Position numbers and translations under genes: made by a program | Part shown: in pieces, positions 24,174 through 32,535 of the stretch | Position numbering within the stretch: the first letter of the stretch is position 1 | Layout of the letters: every line of letters starts with the position of its first letter | The notes under the pieces: generated by a model | Told to the model about the DNA's origin: nothing | What the model saw: only the letters and a program-made list of their open reading frames with translations | The model's database searches: none | From: CAVXFS01 sp963761115 | GTDB taxonomy: Bacteria; Pseudomonadota; Gammaproteobacteria; Burkholderiales; Gallionellaceae | DNA length: 64,000 nucleotides | Reading direction: 5' to 3' | NCBI GenBank assembly: GCA_963761115.1 | Contig: CAVXFS010000003.1 | Span: forward strand, 248,001 to 312,000

Positions 24174-24802
24174 TACGTATTTTGATAGCGGACGATCACG
24201 CCATAGTCCGGCATGGGCTCAAGCAGATCATAGAAGAAAGCGGCCAAATGCAGGTGGTGGCCGAGGCCGAGAGCGGCATCGAGGCGCTGCGCAAGATGCG
24301 CGAGATCGCCTGCGACGCGGTGCTGCTCGATATTTCCCTGCCGGATATGAGCGGCGTCGATGTACTCAAGCAGATCCATGCGGAGAAACCGCACTTGCCG
24401 ATACTGATCCTGAGCGCCTATCCCGAAGACCAATACGCCATGCGCCTGATCAAGGCCGGCGCTGCCGGTTACATGACCAAGGAGAGTGCGCCGTCCGAGG
24501 TCGTCAAGGCGCTGTTGCGCGTGGCCAGCGGCAAGAAATACATCAACCCGGCGGTGGCCGAGATACTCGCCAATGAACTCGGTACGCCGGAGCTGAAACT
24601 TCCACACCAGACCTTGTCTGACCGTGAGTACCAGATATTCCTGCTGCTCGCTTCGGCCAAGACCGTATCCGAGATTGCCGACTCATTGGCGCTGAGCGTG
24701 AAAACCGTCAGTACCTACCGCACTCGCGTGCTGGAAAAGATGCACCTCAATAACAACGCCGAATTGATGCGCTACGCCCTCGATAACCATCTTTCGCAAT
24801 GA
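24170..24802 (+). CDS. NarL/FixJ family response regulator
   Basis: This 210-residue regulator has a receiver domain with the acidic pair in ILIADDHAIVRHG, the phospho-acceptor Asp in VLLDISLPDMSG and the Lys in GYMTKES. A LuxR-type helix-turn-helix follows at residues 145-205 (LSDREYQIFLLLASAKTVSE). It is coupled to the kinase by an ATGA overlap. A close paralogue starts at 63411. It converges with the HExxH gene, 25 bases away. Confidence 0.93.
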   Translation: MIRILIADDHAIVRHGLKQIIEESGQMQVVAEAESGIEALRKMREIACDAVLLDISLPDMSGVDVLKQIHAEKPHLPILILSAYPEDQYAMRLIKAGAAGYMTKESAPSEVVKALLRVASGKKYINPAVAEILANELGTPELKLPHQTLSDREYQIFLLLASAKTVSEIADSLALSVKTVSTYRTRVLEKMHLNNNAELMRYALDNHLSQ

Positions 24803-24827
24803 GCACCAACGCATTCAGCTGACGTTG

Positions 24828-25826
24828 TCAGGCGACTGCAAAGGGCTTCATGTAGTCGTGGGCGCCATCCATCAGGATGCGTCCGGTGCCTGACAGGCGC
24901 GCGAATTGATGCACCGTTTGATAGCCATTCCAGAAACTCCGGCGGCTTGCTTCGCGCTTGGCAGATGCCAGATCCCGCTCTTGTCCGTTCAGTTGCTTGC
25001 CTTCCAGCAACCTGGACATTGCCCAATGCATTCTCGCCGAGACATAAGTGGCATGGTAAATGCCATCCATGGGTCTTGGATCGTCCCTGAGCGGCGAGGT
25101 AAATAATTCTTCGTCATCATTCAGCACCAATGGCTCGTCTATGGTCAGCCCGAACAGGAAACTGTGGCCACTCTCATGGGCAATGGCCTCGATCACGGCA
25201 ATATCGTCGGCGTGAAGCTCGGCATTGATGAACAGCGCCCCCCACAGCATGTAACAGGATCCCCCGGCAAAACCATATCCGAGTCCCTCCTCACCGACTA
25301 CAAGTATGACTTCACGCACCAGCGCCTCGAATTCGCGCGCGAGTTCCGGAATGGCCTGTTGCAAACGCCGCATCCCGGAGTTGAAACGCGCCATTGCGTT
25401 GTCGGTCGTGTCCGGGTCGGGCGAGCAGATATGAAAGGGTGTGTTCGGGTCGGTATCCATCAGTCGCTGGTAGAGCAAGCGATTGGATGGCGGCGTGACC
25501 ATGTCGAGGGTGACAACGCGCACTTCATCGCCTGTGAGCGGTTGTTCCTGGAGCAATTCCTGAAACAGGGGCTCGATATCCGAAGATTCCTGTTCGATCA
25601 TCAATGCCGCAGCGGTTTCATAATATATGCCGAAAGTGCTGGGCGGGTATCTTGCTCCGGTGCGCATGGTCTTGATCAACTGCTCAAGCCCGGCCACGGA
25701 CAGACCAAGCTGGTCCGCAATGGTCAGCTGTAAATATTCCAGACTGTCTGCAAGCTGGGAACGCATGCGACTGTCGACTGCTGTCGCACGCGTCTCTGAA
25801 GGAATGAAATCAGATGCCGGACTCAC
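24828..25826 (-). CDS. HExxH-type putative peptide beta-hydroxylase
   Basis: The 332-residue protein has the zinc/iron-type motif HESGH within AIEAIAHESGHSFLFGL and, about 40 residues on, SPLRDDPRPMDGIYHATYV. That pairing is the signature I associate with the HEXXH proteins found beside modified-peptide precursors, some described as 2-oxoglutarate-dependent peptide beta-hydroxylases. The N-terminal 130 residues are helical with no recognised domain. There is no signal peptide. The start is GTG at 25826, because an in-frame stop lies just upstream. It follows, on the same strand and 78 bp downstream, a small Lys/Gly-repeat peptide gene, its likely substrate. A protease activity cannot be excluded from the motif alone. 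Confidence 0.72.
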   Translation of the reverse strand: MSPASDFIPSETRATAVDSRMRSQLADSLEYLQLTIADQLGLSVAGLEQLIKTMRTGARYPPSTFGIYYETAAALMIEQESSDIEPLFQELLQEQPLTGDEVRVVTLDMVTPPSNRLLYQRLMDTDPNTPFHICSPDPDTTDNAMARFNSGMRRLQQAIPELAREFEALVREVILVVGEEGLGYGFAGGSCYMLWGALFINAELHADDIAVIEAIAHESGHSFLFGLTIDEPLVLNDDEELFTSPLRDDPRPMDGIYHATYVSARMHWAMSRLLEGKQLNGQERDLASAKREASRRSFWNGYQTVHQFARLSGTGRILMDGAHDYMKPFAVA

Positions 25827-25904
25827 CAGATGATTTCAATATCATGTGGATGAGCGGCGAATAGCCATTGAAGGCAAAGCCGGGAGAATCTACCTGGAGG
25901 GAAA

Positions 25905-26126
25905 CTAGTGGACTTTTCCGACTTTGCCGATTTTCGCGCCCACGATAATGGGGACATTGCCGCGTTTGCCGATTTTTGCGCTCATGTTAACCGGAACCTT
26001 GCCCAGTTCTTTGCCGATTTTCGCACCCACGATAGAATGCTTATCCATGGAATCTGCAGTAACCTTGACGTCCAGTACCTTGAAACCCAGCAGCCTGGCT
26101 TGGTCGATAACAAGCTTGGTCTTCAT
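25905..26126 (-). CDS. Putative modified-peptide precursor with three AKIGK repeats
   Basis: A 73-residue protein with a leader-like N-terminal part (residues 1-31) and a tail with three tandem repeats: IVGAKIGKELGKVPV, NMSAKIGKRGNVPI and IVGAKIGKVGKVH. The repeats differ mainly at third codon positions on this strand (GGT/GGC, GCG/GCA, GTT/GTC, CCG/CCC), so the peptide is conserved while the DNA drifts; this is good evidence that this strand is coding. AGGGGG precedes the ATG at about seven bases. It lies directly upstream of the HExxH gene and divergent from the ATP-grasp gene. I know of no named family. Its role as a modification substrate is inferred from context and repeat form. Confidence 0.65.
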   Translation of the reverse strand: MKTKLVIDQARLLGFKVLDVKVTADSMDKHSIVGAKIGKELGKVPVNMSAKIGKRGNVPIIVGAKIGKVGKVH

Positions 26127-26248
26127 GATGGCCCCCTAAAGAATGTGAATATGGAATACTGCATGCCAGAATACCTATATTCCTACCCGGATGCAAGCAG
26201 TCGGCATCCGCTTAAAGCGCATCAATATCAATATACTGGCGGCCAGAC

Positions 26249-28072
26249 ATGACTTTTCCTAACGGCCCGCTTGGCTATCGGCTCGGTATGCATCAGCCGG
26301 TCACAGATGTCACTTTATTTCTCAAATACCAGGAAAATATCGATTTCAGTGCTGTCGATACTTTTCTCGAGGATGCGTTTGGCATTCGTATCCAGACCGA
26401 AGCAGGATCGTTGACGCTTCGCGACGAATCAGAAAAGCTGGCCTGCTCGCTGGTCTGGCGTGCCCTGCACATTGCGCAAGCACTGCAACAGGCCGCAAGG
26501 ATTCCAGTATTCGAAACAGGCCGGATCGTGGAGATCCTGACCAGTTCAAAGGGGCCTGCTTTCAAGGACGTTCGGGTCGCGGTGCCCAGAAATGATTTTA
26601 TTCCGCTGCAATGCACAAACCTGGCTCACGGTGCAGCCCTGAATCTGGCTATCTGGGTAGTCAATAACCACAGTGATCCGGCACAACTGGAAAACATATA
26701 CCGGCAGATCGAGGAAAAGACCATCAAGCCGATGCTTGCCATGATTTCGTCGGGAGTCTCGACGGTTCCGATCCTGAATGAGGCTTACCGGCAGAACATT
26801 CCTTTCCGGCACCTTGGCGCTGGCGTCTACCAGCTTGGATGGGGAAGCCGCGCGCAACTGCTCGACAAAAGTTCAACCGGAGCAGACACCGCGATCGGCA
26901 GCAAGCTGGCACTGAACAAATATCTGTCCGCTCAGATTGTCCGACTTGCAGGATTACCCGCTCCGCAGCATGTGCTGGTCAGGGACGAGGCAGGAGCGGA
27001 TCAAGCCGCAAAACAACTGGCATGGCCACTGGTTGTAAAGCCGGTAGATCGAGATCGTAGCGAAGGTGTCACCGTGGCAGTTCGTGATTGGAGCCAGTTG
27101 AAGGAAGCCTACAAAAATGCAGCCAGTTTTTCCGGGCAGATATTGATCGAGCGCGAAGTCCCCGGCATTTGTTATCGGCTTCTGGTTGCCAACGGCGATC
27201 TGCTTTATGTATTGCGTCGCAAGCCAAGATCGCTGCTGGGGGATGGACGGCTCAATATTGCCGAGCTTATTAAAGCCGCAGAGCTGGAAGAGAGAAAATC
27301 ACCTACCTGGCTCAGGAGGAATACCATTGGCCTGGATACCTTGACGCTTGAGTCCCTGGCCAGGCAGGGGTTGACTCCGCAAGCGGTTCCGAAAAAGGGC
27401 GAGTTGGTCGAGTTGCGGCCGATCGAGTCGTCCACCTGGGGCGGGCAGATTGAAGACGCGACTACCGAGGTGCATCCGGATAATGTCGATATCGCAATCA
27501 GGGCGGCGAAGCTTTTTGGACTCCGAATAGCCGGTATCGATCTCATATCGCCTGACATCTCGCAGCCGTGGCACAAGAACGGCGCCATCATCAACGAAGT
27601 CAACTACTCGCCATATCTGGGCGGCAACGATATTGCGAAGGCCAGGCTGCCACATTTTTTGCAATGCCTGCTTGGCGGAGATGGACGAATCCCGATCGAA
27701 GTCATGGTTGGCGGCGACGATGCCATCAAAGCAGGGCGTGCCAGGCAACAGGATTTTATCGATGATGGAGTCAGTTGTTACTTGACCAGCCACGACCTCA
27801 CGATCGACGGCAATCTGCGTGAAATGGCTATTTGCACGCCCGGACTGTTTGCAAGAAGCATTGCCTTACTGATGAACAGGGATGTCGAGGCGCTGATACT
27901 TGTGCTACAGACCGACGAATTCCTGCATAGCGGCTTGCCTGTCGACCGTATCGATAAAATTCATCTCTGCCAGGGACAACTGGAAAACTGGCAGCAGCAG
28001 GACAGCCCGGTTACGGCTGGCGATATGCAAAGCCTGGTGGAATTGCTCTCGATCTACGAGACCGGGCAATAG
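26249..28072 (+). CDS. Cyanophycin synthetase-like ATP-grasp ligase without a Mur-ligase domain
   Basis: The 607-residue protein resembles the first two-thirds of cyanophycin synthetase. It has an N-terminal domain (about 1-190), then an ATP-grasp fold with YQLGWGSRAQLLDKSSTGAD, WPLVVKPVDRDRSEGVTVAV and VPGICYRLLVANGDLLYVLRR. The metal-binding end is IAGIDLISPD followed by IINEVNYSP. The C-terminal Mur-ligase-like half of CphA is absent; about 120 unassigned residues replace it. ATP-grasp enzymes form amide or ester bonds through acyl phosphates. Beside a Lys-rich repeat peptide and a HExxH protein, a peptide-tailoring role is likely. Addition of amino acids to another acceptor is the alternative. 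Confidence 0.75.
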   Translation: MTFPNGPLGYRLGMHQPVTDVTLFLKYQENIDFSAVDTFLEDAFGIRIQTEAGSLTLRDESEKLACSLVWRALHIAQALQQAARIPVFETGRIVEILTSSKGPAFKDVRVAVPRNDFIPLQCTNLAHGAALNLAIWVVNNHSDPAQLENIYRQIEEKTIKPMLAMISSGVSTVPILNEAYRQNIPFRHLGAGVYQLGWGSRAQLLDKSSTGADTAIGSKLALNKYLSAQIVRLAGLPAPQHVLVRDEAGADQAAKQLAWPLVVKPVDRDRSEGVTVAVRDWSQLKEAYKNAASFSGQILIEREVPGICYRLLVANGDLLYVLRRKPRSLLGDGRLNIAELIKAAELEERKSPTWLRRNTIGLDTLTLESLARQGLTPQAVPKKGELVELRPIESSTWGGQIEDATTEVHPDNVDIAIRAAKLFGLRIAGIDLISPDISQPWHKNGAIINEVNYSPYLGGNDIAKARLPHFLQCLLGGDGRIPIEVMVGGDDAIKAGRARQQDFIDDGVSCYLTSHDLTIDGNLREMAICTPGLFARSIALLMNRDVEALILVLQTDEFLHSGLPVDRIDKIHLCQGQLENWQQQDSPVTAGDMQSLVELLSIYETGQ

Positions 28073-28563
28073 CGCAAGGAATCGACGAACTTCACGGAAG
28101 TTCTGCTTGCCCCGATAATGGATTGGCTGGCCAGTAAACTCATTGCCTGCAATGCCTGATCATCCGCACAGTTGATTCATCCGCGAGCGTTTATAAGTCA
28201 GAACTCGCAATCGCTCGAAATTTCCCGAAAAACTGCTTCCCTGTTCATGGAATCTCTGCCGTTACTCTCCAGTCAAGGATATGCATCCGGCTAATGCCGG
28301 ACTGCTTGAATATTTGGGCCATATGCCGGCGATGGTGGCACTTGGTAACCTTGGCGCACCACCGGCAAATAGCGGTGGCCGCGTAATCAGAATGCTGCCT
28401 GGCGCAGATTCATGTCGCCCAGACCGTGTCAGACAAACACCGACAATCCAGCCTCCTCTTCGACTACGTAATTTTAAGACAAACATCGCTTCCGCCTTGA
28501 TGGGCGGGGAAACATAATCTGCTTACTGGTTTTGCAAATCGGCAAGCGTGAAAAGGTGAAGTG
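28073..28563. other. 490-bp gene-free stretch between the ATP-grasp gene and the receiver gene
   Basis: Open frames at about 28262-28517 on both strands lack a good ribosome-binding site and any recognisable feature, so I do not call a gene. A small hairpin CCGGC-TAAT-GCCGG occurs near 28285-28298. Around 28230, GAAAAACTGCTTCCCTGTTCA resembles a stretch near 19355 in the hemE-priA gap. No clear terminator is seen. Confidence 0.5.
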
Positions 28564-28962
28564 ATGAATGTATTTATTGTGGAAGATTCAGAAGCGATGC
28601 GCGATAGCCTGCGCTTGATGCTGTCTGACTTCCACGATGTCAGCATAGTCGGTTATGCAGCGGACGAAACGGGTGCCATCGAACAGATCAATGCATTGTT
28701 GCCCGATGTCGTGATCCTCGATCTCAACCTGCAATCTGGAAACGGCGTTGCCGTGCTGAAGAATATCAAGAAACACAATGCGGGGGTCAAAGTCATGGTG
28801 TTGACCAACTGCACCGACGAGTTTTACGTGGACGCTTGCAAGCGCGCGAATGCTGACTACTTTTTCGACAAGTCGTTTCAGTTCATGCAGGTTCGCGAAG
28901 TATTTGCAAACTGGAATCGCGCCAGTCAACCCAGCAAGCATGACGGCAGGGTGTTTGATTAA
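28564..28962 (+). CDS. Stand-alone receiver-domain response regulator
   Basis: A 132-residue CheY-like protein with the acidic pocket in VFIVEDSEAMRDS, the phospho-acceptor Asp in VVILDLNLQSGNG, and the conserved Thr and Lys in VLTNCTDEF and FFDKSFQF. There is no output domain, so it signals by protein contact or as a phosphorelay intermediate. The ATG at 28564 is preferred to the adjacent GTG. It lies 25 bp before the respiratory operon and may be co-transcribed with it. No cognate kinase is adjacent. Confidence 0.88.
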   Translation: MNVFIVEDSEAMRDSLRLMLSDFHDVSIVGYAADETGAIEQINALLPDVVILDLNLQSGNGVAVLKNIKKHNAGVKVMVLTNCTDEFYVDACKRANADYFFDKSFQFMQVREVFANWNRASQPSKHDGRVFD

Positions 28963-28987
28963 CCCGGAATATTGGAGACACAGGATC

Positions 28988-29233
28988 ATGGTAGACAATT
29001 CTAGACGGACATTTTTCAAAAAAGCGGCGGCGGCAGTGGGTGTGGTTGCAGCGGCCGGTTACACGAAAAACCTGATATCTGCTTCGGATAACAACGCCAG
29101 CGCAAAGTATGCAGCTGATGTTGCCATGCAGGAAAAGGCCGTGAGAGGGAATCAACTGGTTCTGATGACGGACGATGAGAAAAAACAGCGGCTCGACCAG
29201 CTGCTGAATTGTCATTACCAGGAGCTTGCATAG
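28988..29233 (+). CDS. Small Tat-signal protein related to the N-terminus of the next gene product
   Basis: An 81-residue protein starting with a twin-arginine signal (SRRTFFKKAAAAVGVVAAAG). It ends with LVLMTDDEKKQRLDQLL, which closely parallels FLLMSDDEKKQAIARLEKRY in the ferredoxin encoded 36 bp downstream. It therefore looks like a free-standing copy of that protein's leader and linker, without any iron-sulfur cluster. It may be a maturation or assembly subunit, or a remnant of gene duplication. Spacing indicates one operon. No enzymatic feature is visible. Confidence 0.75.
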   Translation: MVDNSRRTFFKKAAAAVGVVAAAGYTKNLISASDNNASAKYAADVAMQEKAVRGNQLVLMTDDEKKQRLDQLLNCHYQELA

Positions 29234-29269
29234 TATTTCGTTACCTACCATCAGTTGTTGGAGGCAGTG

Positions 29270-30331
29270 ATGTCAGAAGAAAAAATTGAGGCATTGAAAG
29301 ACGCGGATGACGTGAAACAGGGCCGCCGTGATTTTCTGAAGCATGTGTGTACTTCGGGCGCAGCGGCGCTGGTGGCGGCAACCGCGCCATCAGAGGCTGT
29401 CGACGACGCCACCAATCCGGATGCCGAGGTGACCGTCGCGGAATATTTCCAGGGACATTTCCTGCTGATGTCTGATGACGAAAAGAAACAGGCCATTGCG
29501 CGGCTGGAAAAGCGGTATTCCGCACAATACGGGAAGAAAACGACGGTTTCCAATGCGCCTGCCCCGGAAAAAGTCCTGTTCGGTTATGCCCTCGATATCG
29601 GGAAATGCATAGGCTGCAGGCGTTGCGTTCATGCCTGTGTGAAGGAGAACAACCAGTCACGCCATGATCCTGAGATTCAATGGATCCAGGTGATGAAAAT
29701 GCCCAAAGGGAACATCTCCTTTACTGTAGATCAATTGGACAAGGGCTATCCTGAAACCAGCGAGTTCGGTGATTACGGTGTTCAGGTTGGCGGGAATGCT
29801 TACAAGACTGCCGGTCTTTCCACCGAGGATGCACAAAATTATTATAACGACGACCTGGTGCCGGACAAGGATTTCTTCTATATGCCGGTGCAGTGCCAGC
29901 AGTGCGAGAAGCCGCCCTGCGTCAAGGCTTGTCCGGTGCGGGCAACATTCCGGGATCATGCAGGTGTGGTGCTGATCGATTACAACTGGTGCATCGGCTG
30001 CCGCATGTGCCAGCTTGCCTGCCCTTACCATGCCAGGCGCTTCAACTGGGCTGAACCTAACCTCCCTGTCGAAGAAATGAACCCCAAGACGCACTACTTC
30101 GGCAACCGGCCGCGCATGCGGGGCGTGATGGAAAAATGCACCTTCTGCGTGCAGAGAACCAGGGAGGGCAGGGATCCTGCCTGTCTGGAGGCTTGCCCGG
30201 TGGGTGCCAGGAAATTCGGCAATCTGCTCGACCCCGAGAGCGACGTCAGAAAAGTGCTGGCCACCAAGCGGGTATTCAGGTTCAAGGAAGAGTTCGGCAC
30301 CTATCCCAAATTTTTTTACTACATTGGCTGA
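29270..30331 (+). CDS. Periplasmic four-cluster ferredoxin subunit (NrfC/DsrO/TtrB-like)
   Basis: The 353-residue protein has an N-terminal Tat-like signal (GRRDFLKHVCTSGAAALVAA) and four cysteine groups: CIGCRRCVHAC, CQQCEKPPCVKACP, CIGCRMCQLACP and CTFCVQRTREGRDPACLEAC. Each supports one [4Fe-4S] cluster, the layout of electron-transfer subunits paired with NrfD-type membrane proteins. The insert between groups one and two is longer than in a minimal ferredoxin, as in DsrO/NrfC. GGAGG precedes the ATG at 29270. The next gene is the NrfD partner. No catalytic molybdopterin subunit is present in the cluster, so donor and acceptor are not defined. Confidence 0.9.
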   Translation: MSEEKIEALKDADDVKQGRRDFLKHVCTSGAAALVAATAPSEAVDDATNPDAEVTVAEYFQGHFLLMSDDEKKQAIARLEKRYSAQYGKKTTVSNAPAPEKVLFGYALDIGKCIGCRRCVHACVKENNQSRHDPEIQWIQVMKMPKGNISFTVDQLDKGYPETSEFGDYGVQVGGNAYKTAGLSTEDAQNYYNDDLVPDKDFFYMPVQCQQCEKPPCVKACPVRATFRDHAGVVLIDYNWCIGCRMCQLACPYHARRFNWAEPNLPVEEMNPKTHYFGNRPRMRGVMEKCTFCVQRTREGRDPACLEACPVGARKFGNLLDPESDVRKVLATKRVFRFKEEFGTYPKFFYYIG

Positions 30332-30340
30332 GGTCACGAA

Positions 30341-31576
30341 ATGAAAACAGCGCTATCTTTTGCAAGGGACTTCGGTTCGTTCGCCATCAAGGGCGGCACC
30401 ATGTACTACGCCTGGCTCCTGTTCCTGGCATTCTTCATCCTGGTCGGATCCTACACGGCATACATACAGTTGACCCAGGGTCTGATCGTCACAGGTGCGA
30501 CCGACCAGGTCACGCTGGAGTCTTTCTTTGCCAACTTTGTCTTTACCGCACACATCGCGGCGGCGGCGGTGCTGGTCGTTGCGCCTGGCTATATCTATCA
30601 CCGCAAGGACTTGAAGGAGATTGCCGTGATCGGCGAGATCGTCGCAATGGTCTTTGTCGCAACGGGCATCACGTTCGTTATCTTCCACATGGGCAGGCCG
30701 GACAGGACCTGGCATATGTTTCCCGGCATTGGATTCCTCAACTTTCCCAATTCAATGCTCTCGTTCGACACGATCGTCCTGAACGTCTATCTGTTTCTCA
30801 ACATGATCGGCGTTGTTTATATCCTGTTCAAAAAGTATGTCGGCACATTTCATGAGAAGCAACTGGCGAGATGGTTCAAGCCGATCGTGTTCCTGGCCAT
30901 CGCTTGGGGGCCGCTGATCCACATCGTTACTGCATTCGTGCTTGGCAGTAGTGCCAGGATGGAACCGTGGGCTACCGCCGTCCTGCCGTTTGCCTTCCTG
31001 ACCATGGCGGGTGCTTCCGGGCCGGCGCTGATCGTGATGATATTCCTGTTGGCCAGGAAATATACCAATCTCGAGATTGGCAATCCCGTTATCGACCTGA
31101 TGACCACGATCATCGCCTGGAGTCTTGCCATATTGATGCTGGTATTTGCCGCCGAGTTCTTTACCACGCTCTACCCAAGCACCGAACATGCCGATTCTCT
31201 GAAATTCACCATGTTTGGCCACAACGGGCTCGATCATTACGTGCCCTGGTTCTGGGGAACGATCCTGGCGCTGGTAGGCAGCTTCATTGCGTTGCTGTTC
31301 CGCAAGGTGCGGCAAAGCTATGACCGTTGGCTGCCCATCACGTGTCTGGTGGTCTTCTTCGCGATCCTGATCGAGAAGCCGATGATTCTGGTGTTTCCCG
31401 CATTCAGCCCTTCCCCGCTTGGAGAATATGTGGAATATCACGTCACCCTGATCGAGTTTTTCAACGTGCTGTTCGTCTGGGCCATCGGGTTCATGTCGCT
31501 GACGCTTATCTTGAAAGGCGCGATCGGCATATTGACCGGCGAAGTGAGGTACGACAAGTCGACCGCTTCTTCGTAG
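30341..31576 (+). CDS. NrfD/PsrC family quinone-interacting membrane subunit
   Basis: A 411-residue membrane protein with about nine to ten transmembrane segments. It has the NrfD/PsrC pattern in which the first half carries conserved polar residues near the periplasmic face (for example FHMGRPDRTWHMFPG). Such subunits exchange electrons with quinones and pass them to the partner ferredoxin. It starts nine bases after the ferredoxin stop and precedes the tetraheme cytochrome by 25 bases. Together they resemble the core of alternative complex III or Qrc-type complexes without the large subunit. Confidence 0.88.
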   Translation: MKTALSFARDFGSFAIKGGTMYYAWLLFLAFFILVGSYTAYIQLTQGLIVTGATDQVTLESFFANFVFTAHIAAAAVLVVAPGYIYHRKDLKEIAVIGEIVAMVFVATGITFVIFHMGRPDRTWHMFPGIGFLNFPNSMLSFDTIVLNVYLFLNMIGVVYILFKKYVGTFHEKQLARWFKPIVFLAIAWGPLIHIVTAFVLGSSARMEPWATAVLPFAFLTMAGASGPALIVMIFLLARKYTNLEIGNPVIDLMTTIIAWSLAILMLVFAAEFFTTLYPSTEHADSLKFTMFGHNGLDHYVPWFWGTILALVGSFIALLFRKVRQSYDRWLPITCLVVFFAILIEKPMILVFPAFSPSPLGEYVEYHVTLIEFFNVLFVWAIGFMSLTLILKGAIGILTGEVRYDKSTASS

Positions 31577-31601
31577 AGCGGAGCTTAAGGAGATATTTGA
31601 A

Positions 31602-32438
31602 ATGAATTTCCTGCATATATCGTCAAAAATCGGTGTGCTTGCCCTGGGCGGTTTCCTGTTTGGCGGGTTGGGTACTTATAACGTCGCGCATTCCGCAGAA
31701 GATAAACAGGCTCAAACACAGAGTGCGCAGCCGGTAACGGACTGCTTTGAAAGCAGGACAGGCTACTCTTCGGTCACCCGGGTCGAGAATGTCGATCCAA
31801 AGTATGGCTATCCGAATGTCAAATGCTCGCAAACGACCAGCGCTGTATTATGGTATGGAGATCCTTTTGACGGGACGATCCCGATGGGCGAAATGCCGGA
31901 AATAAATGATATTACTCGCGGCGATTTTGCCGATGCCGTGGTGAAGCCGAGAGAGCCCCAGCTGAAGTATTTCAATATGGGACCTAATGGCTGCGAGACA
32001 TGCCATGACGGCAAGATCGTACCCTTCCCGAAGGATAACAAGCCAAGGTTGATTGCGATGCATCAGGACATCGTTGCGAACTCACTCGAGTTACAACATG
32101 GACGCGGGTCGCTGTGGTGTCTCAATTGTCACAGCGCAACGAACCGCAATAAACTGGTGGACCGTCAAGGGAACCTGGTCAGTTTCAACCAGCCACAGAA
32201 ACTATGCGGCGGTTGCCATGGCGATAAATATATCGACTGGAGGGAAGGTGTACACGGGAAACGAATAGGCTCATGGGCTACCGGCGGCAAGAAGAGGTGG
32301 TGGGTATGCACTGAATGCCATAACCCGCATACCGTCCAGGTGGTCAGGTTCAACCGGCTCAAGCCCGAACCTCCTCCTCCTCTGCCCAGGGGAATGAAAA
32401 ATGCCGACTATGAGCGAGTCAAGGAAGGTGGGCACTAG
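31602..32438 (+). CDS. Tetraheme c-type cytochrome
   Basis: The 278-residue secreted protein has an N-terminal hydrophobic signal or anchor and four CXXCH haem sites: CETCH, CLNCH, CGGCH and CTECH. Several further His residues can serve as distal ligands. AAGGAG lies before the ATG. Two extra Cys (in TDCFES and NVKCSQ) sit before the first haem and may form a disulfide. Operon position after NrfD suggests it exchanges electrons between the quinone module and soluble periplasmic cytochromes. The named family is not recognised. Confidence 0.88.
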   Translation: MNFLHISSKIGVLALGGFLFGGLGTYNVAHSAEDKQAQTQSAQPVTDCFESRTGYSSVTRVENVDPKYGYPNVKCSQTTSAVLWYGDPFDGTIPMGEMPEINDITRGDFADAVVKPREPQLKYFNMGPNGCETCHDGKIVPFPKDNKPRLIAMHQDIVANSLELQHGRGSLWCLNCHSATNRNKLVDRQGNLVSFNQPQKLCGGCHGDKYIDWREGVHGKRIGSWATGGKKRWWVCTECHNPHTVQVVRFNRLKPEPPPPLPRGMKNADYERVKEGGH

Positions 32439-32535
32439 AGCGACATTTGATGGACATACAGGCAAGCTTGGTTTCACAATGTTAGGTAGCTTTGGCATGA
32501 CAATAACCGGGTAATCATCAGGCGCGAACAGGATA

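Noticed and set aside
25908..26252. Plus-strand open frame with GTG start, GGAGGG upstream and an ATGA overlap with the ATP-grasp gene
   Set aside because: The translation signals are attractive, but differences between its three repeats change residues on this strand, Leu codons are mostly CTT, and the opposite-strand peptide is conserved. It is treated as the shadow of the minus-strand gene.
28262..28517. Small open frames on both strands between the ATP-grasp and receiver genes
   Set aside because: No usable ribosome-binding site, no repeats and no motif; too short to support without homologues.
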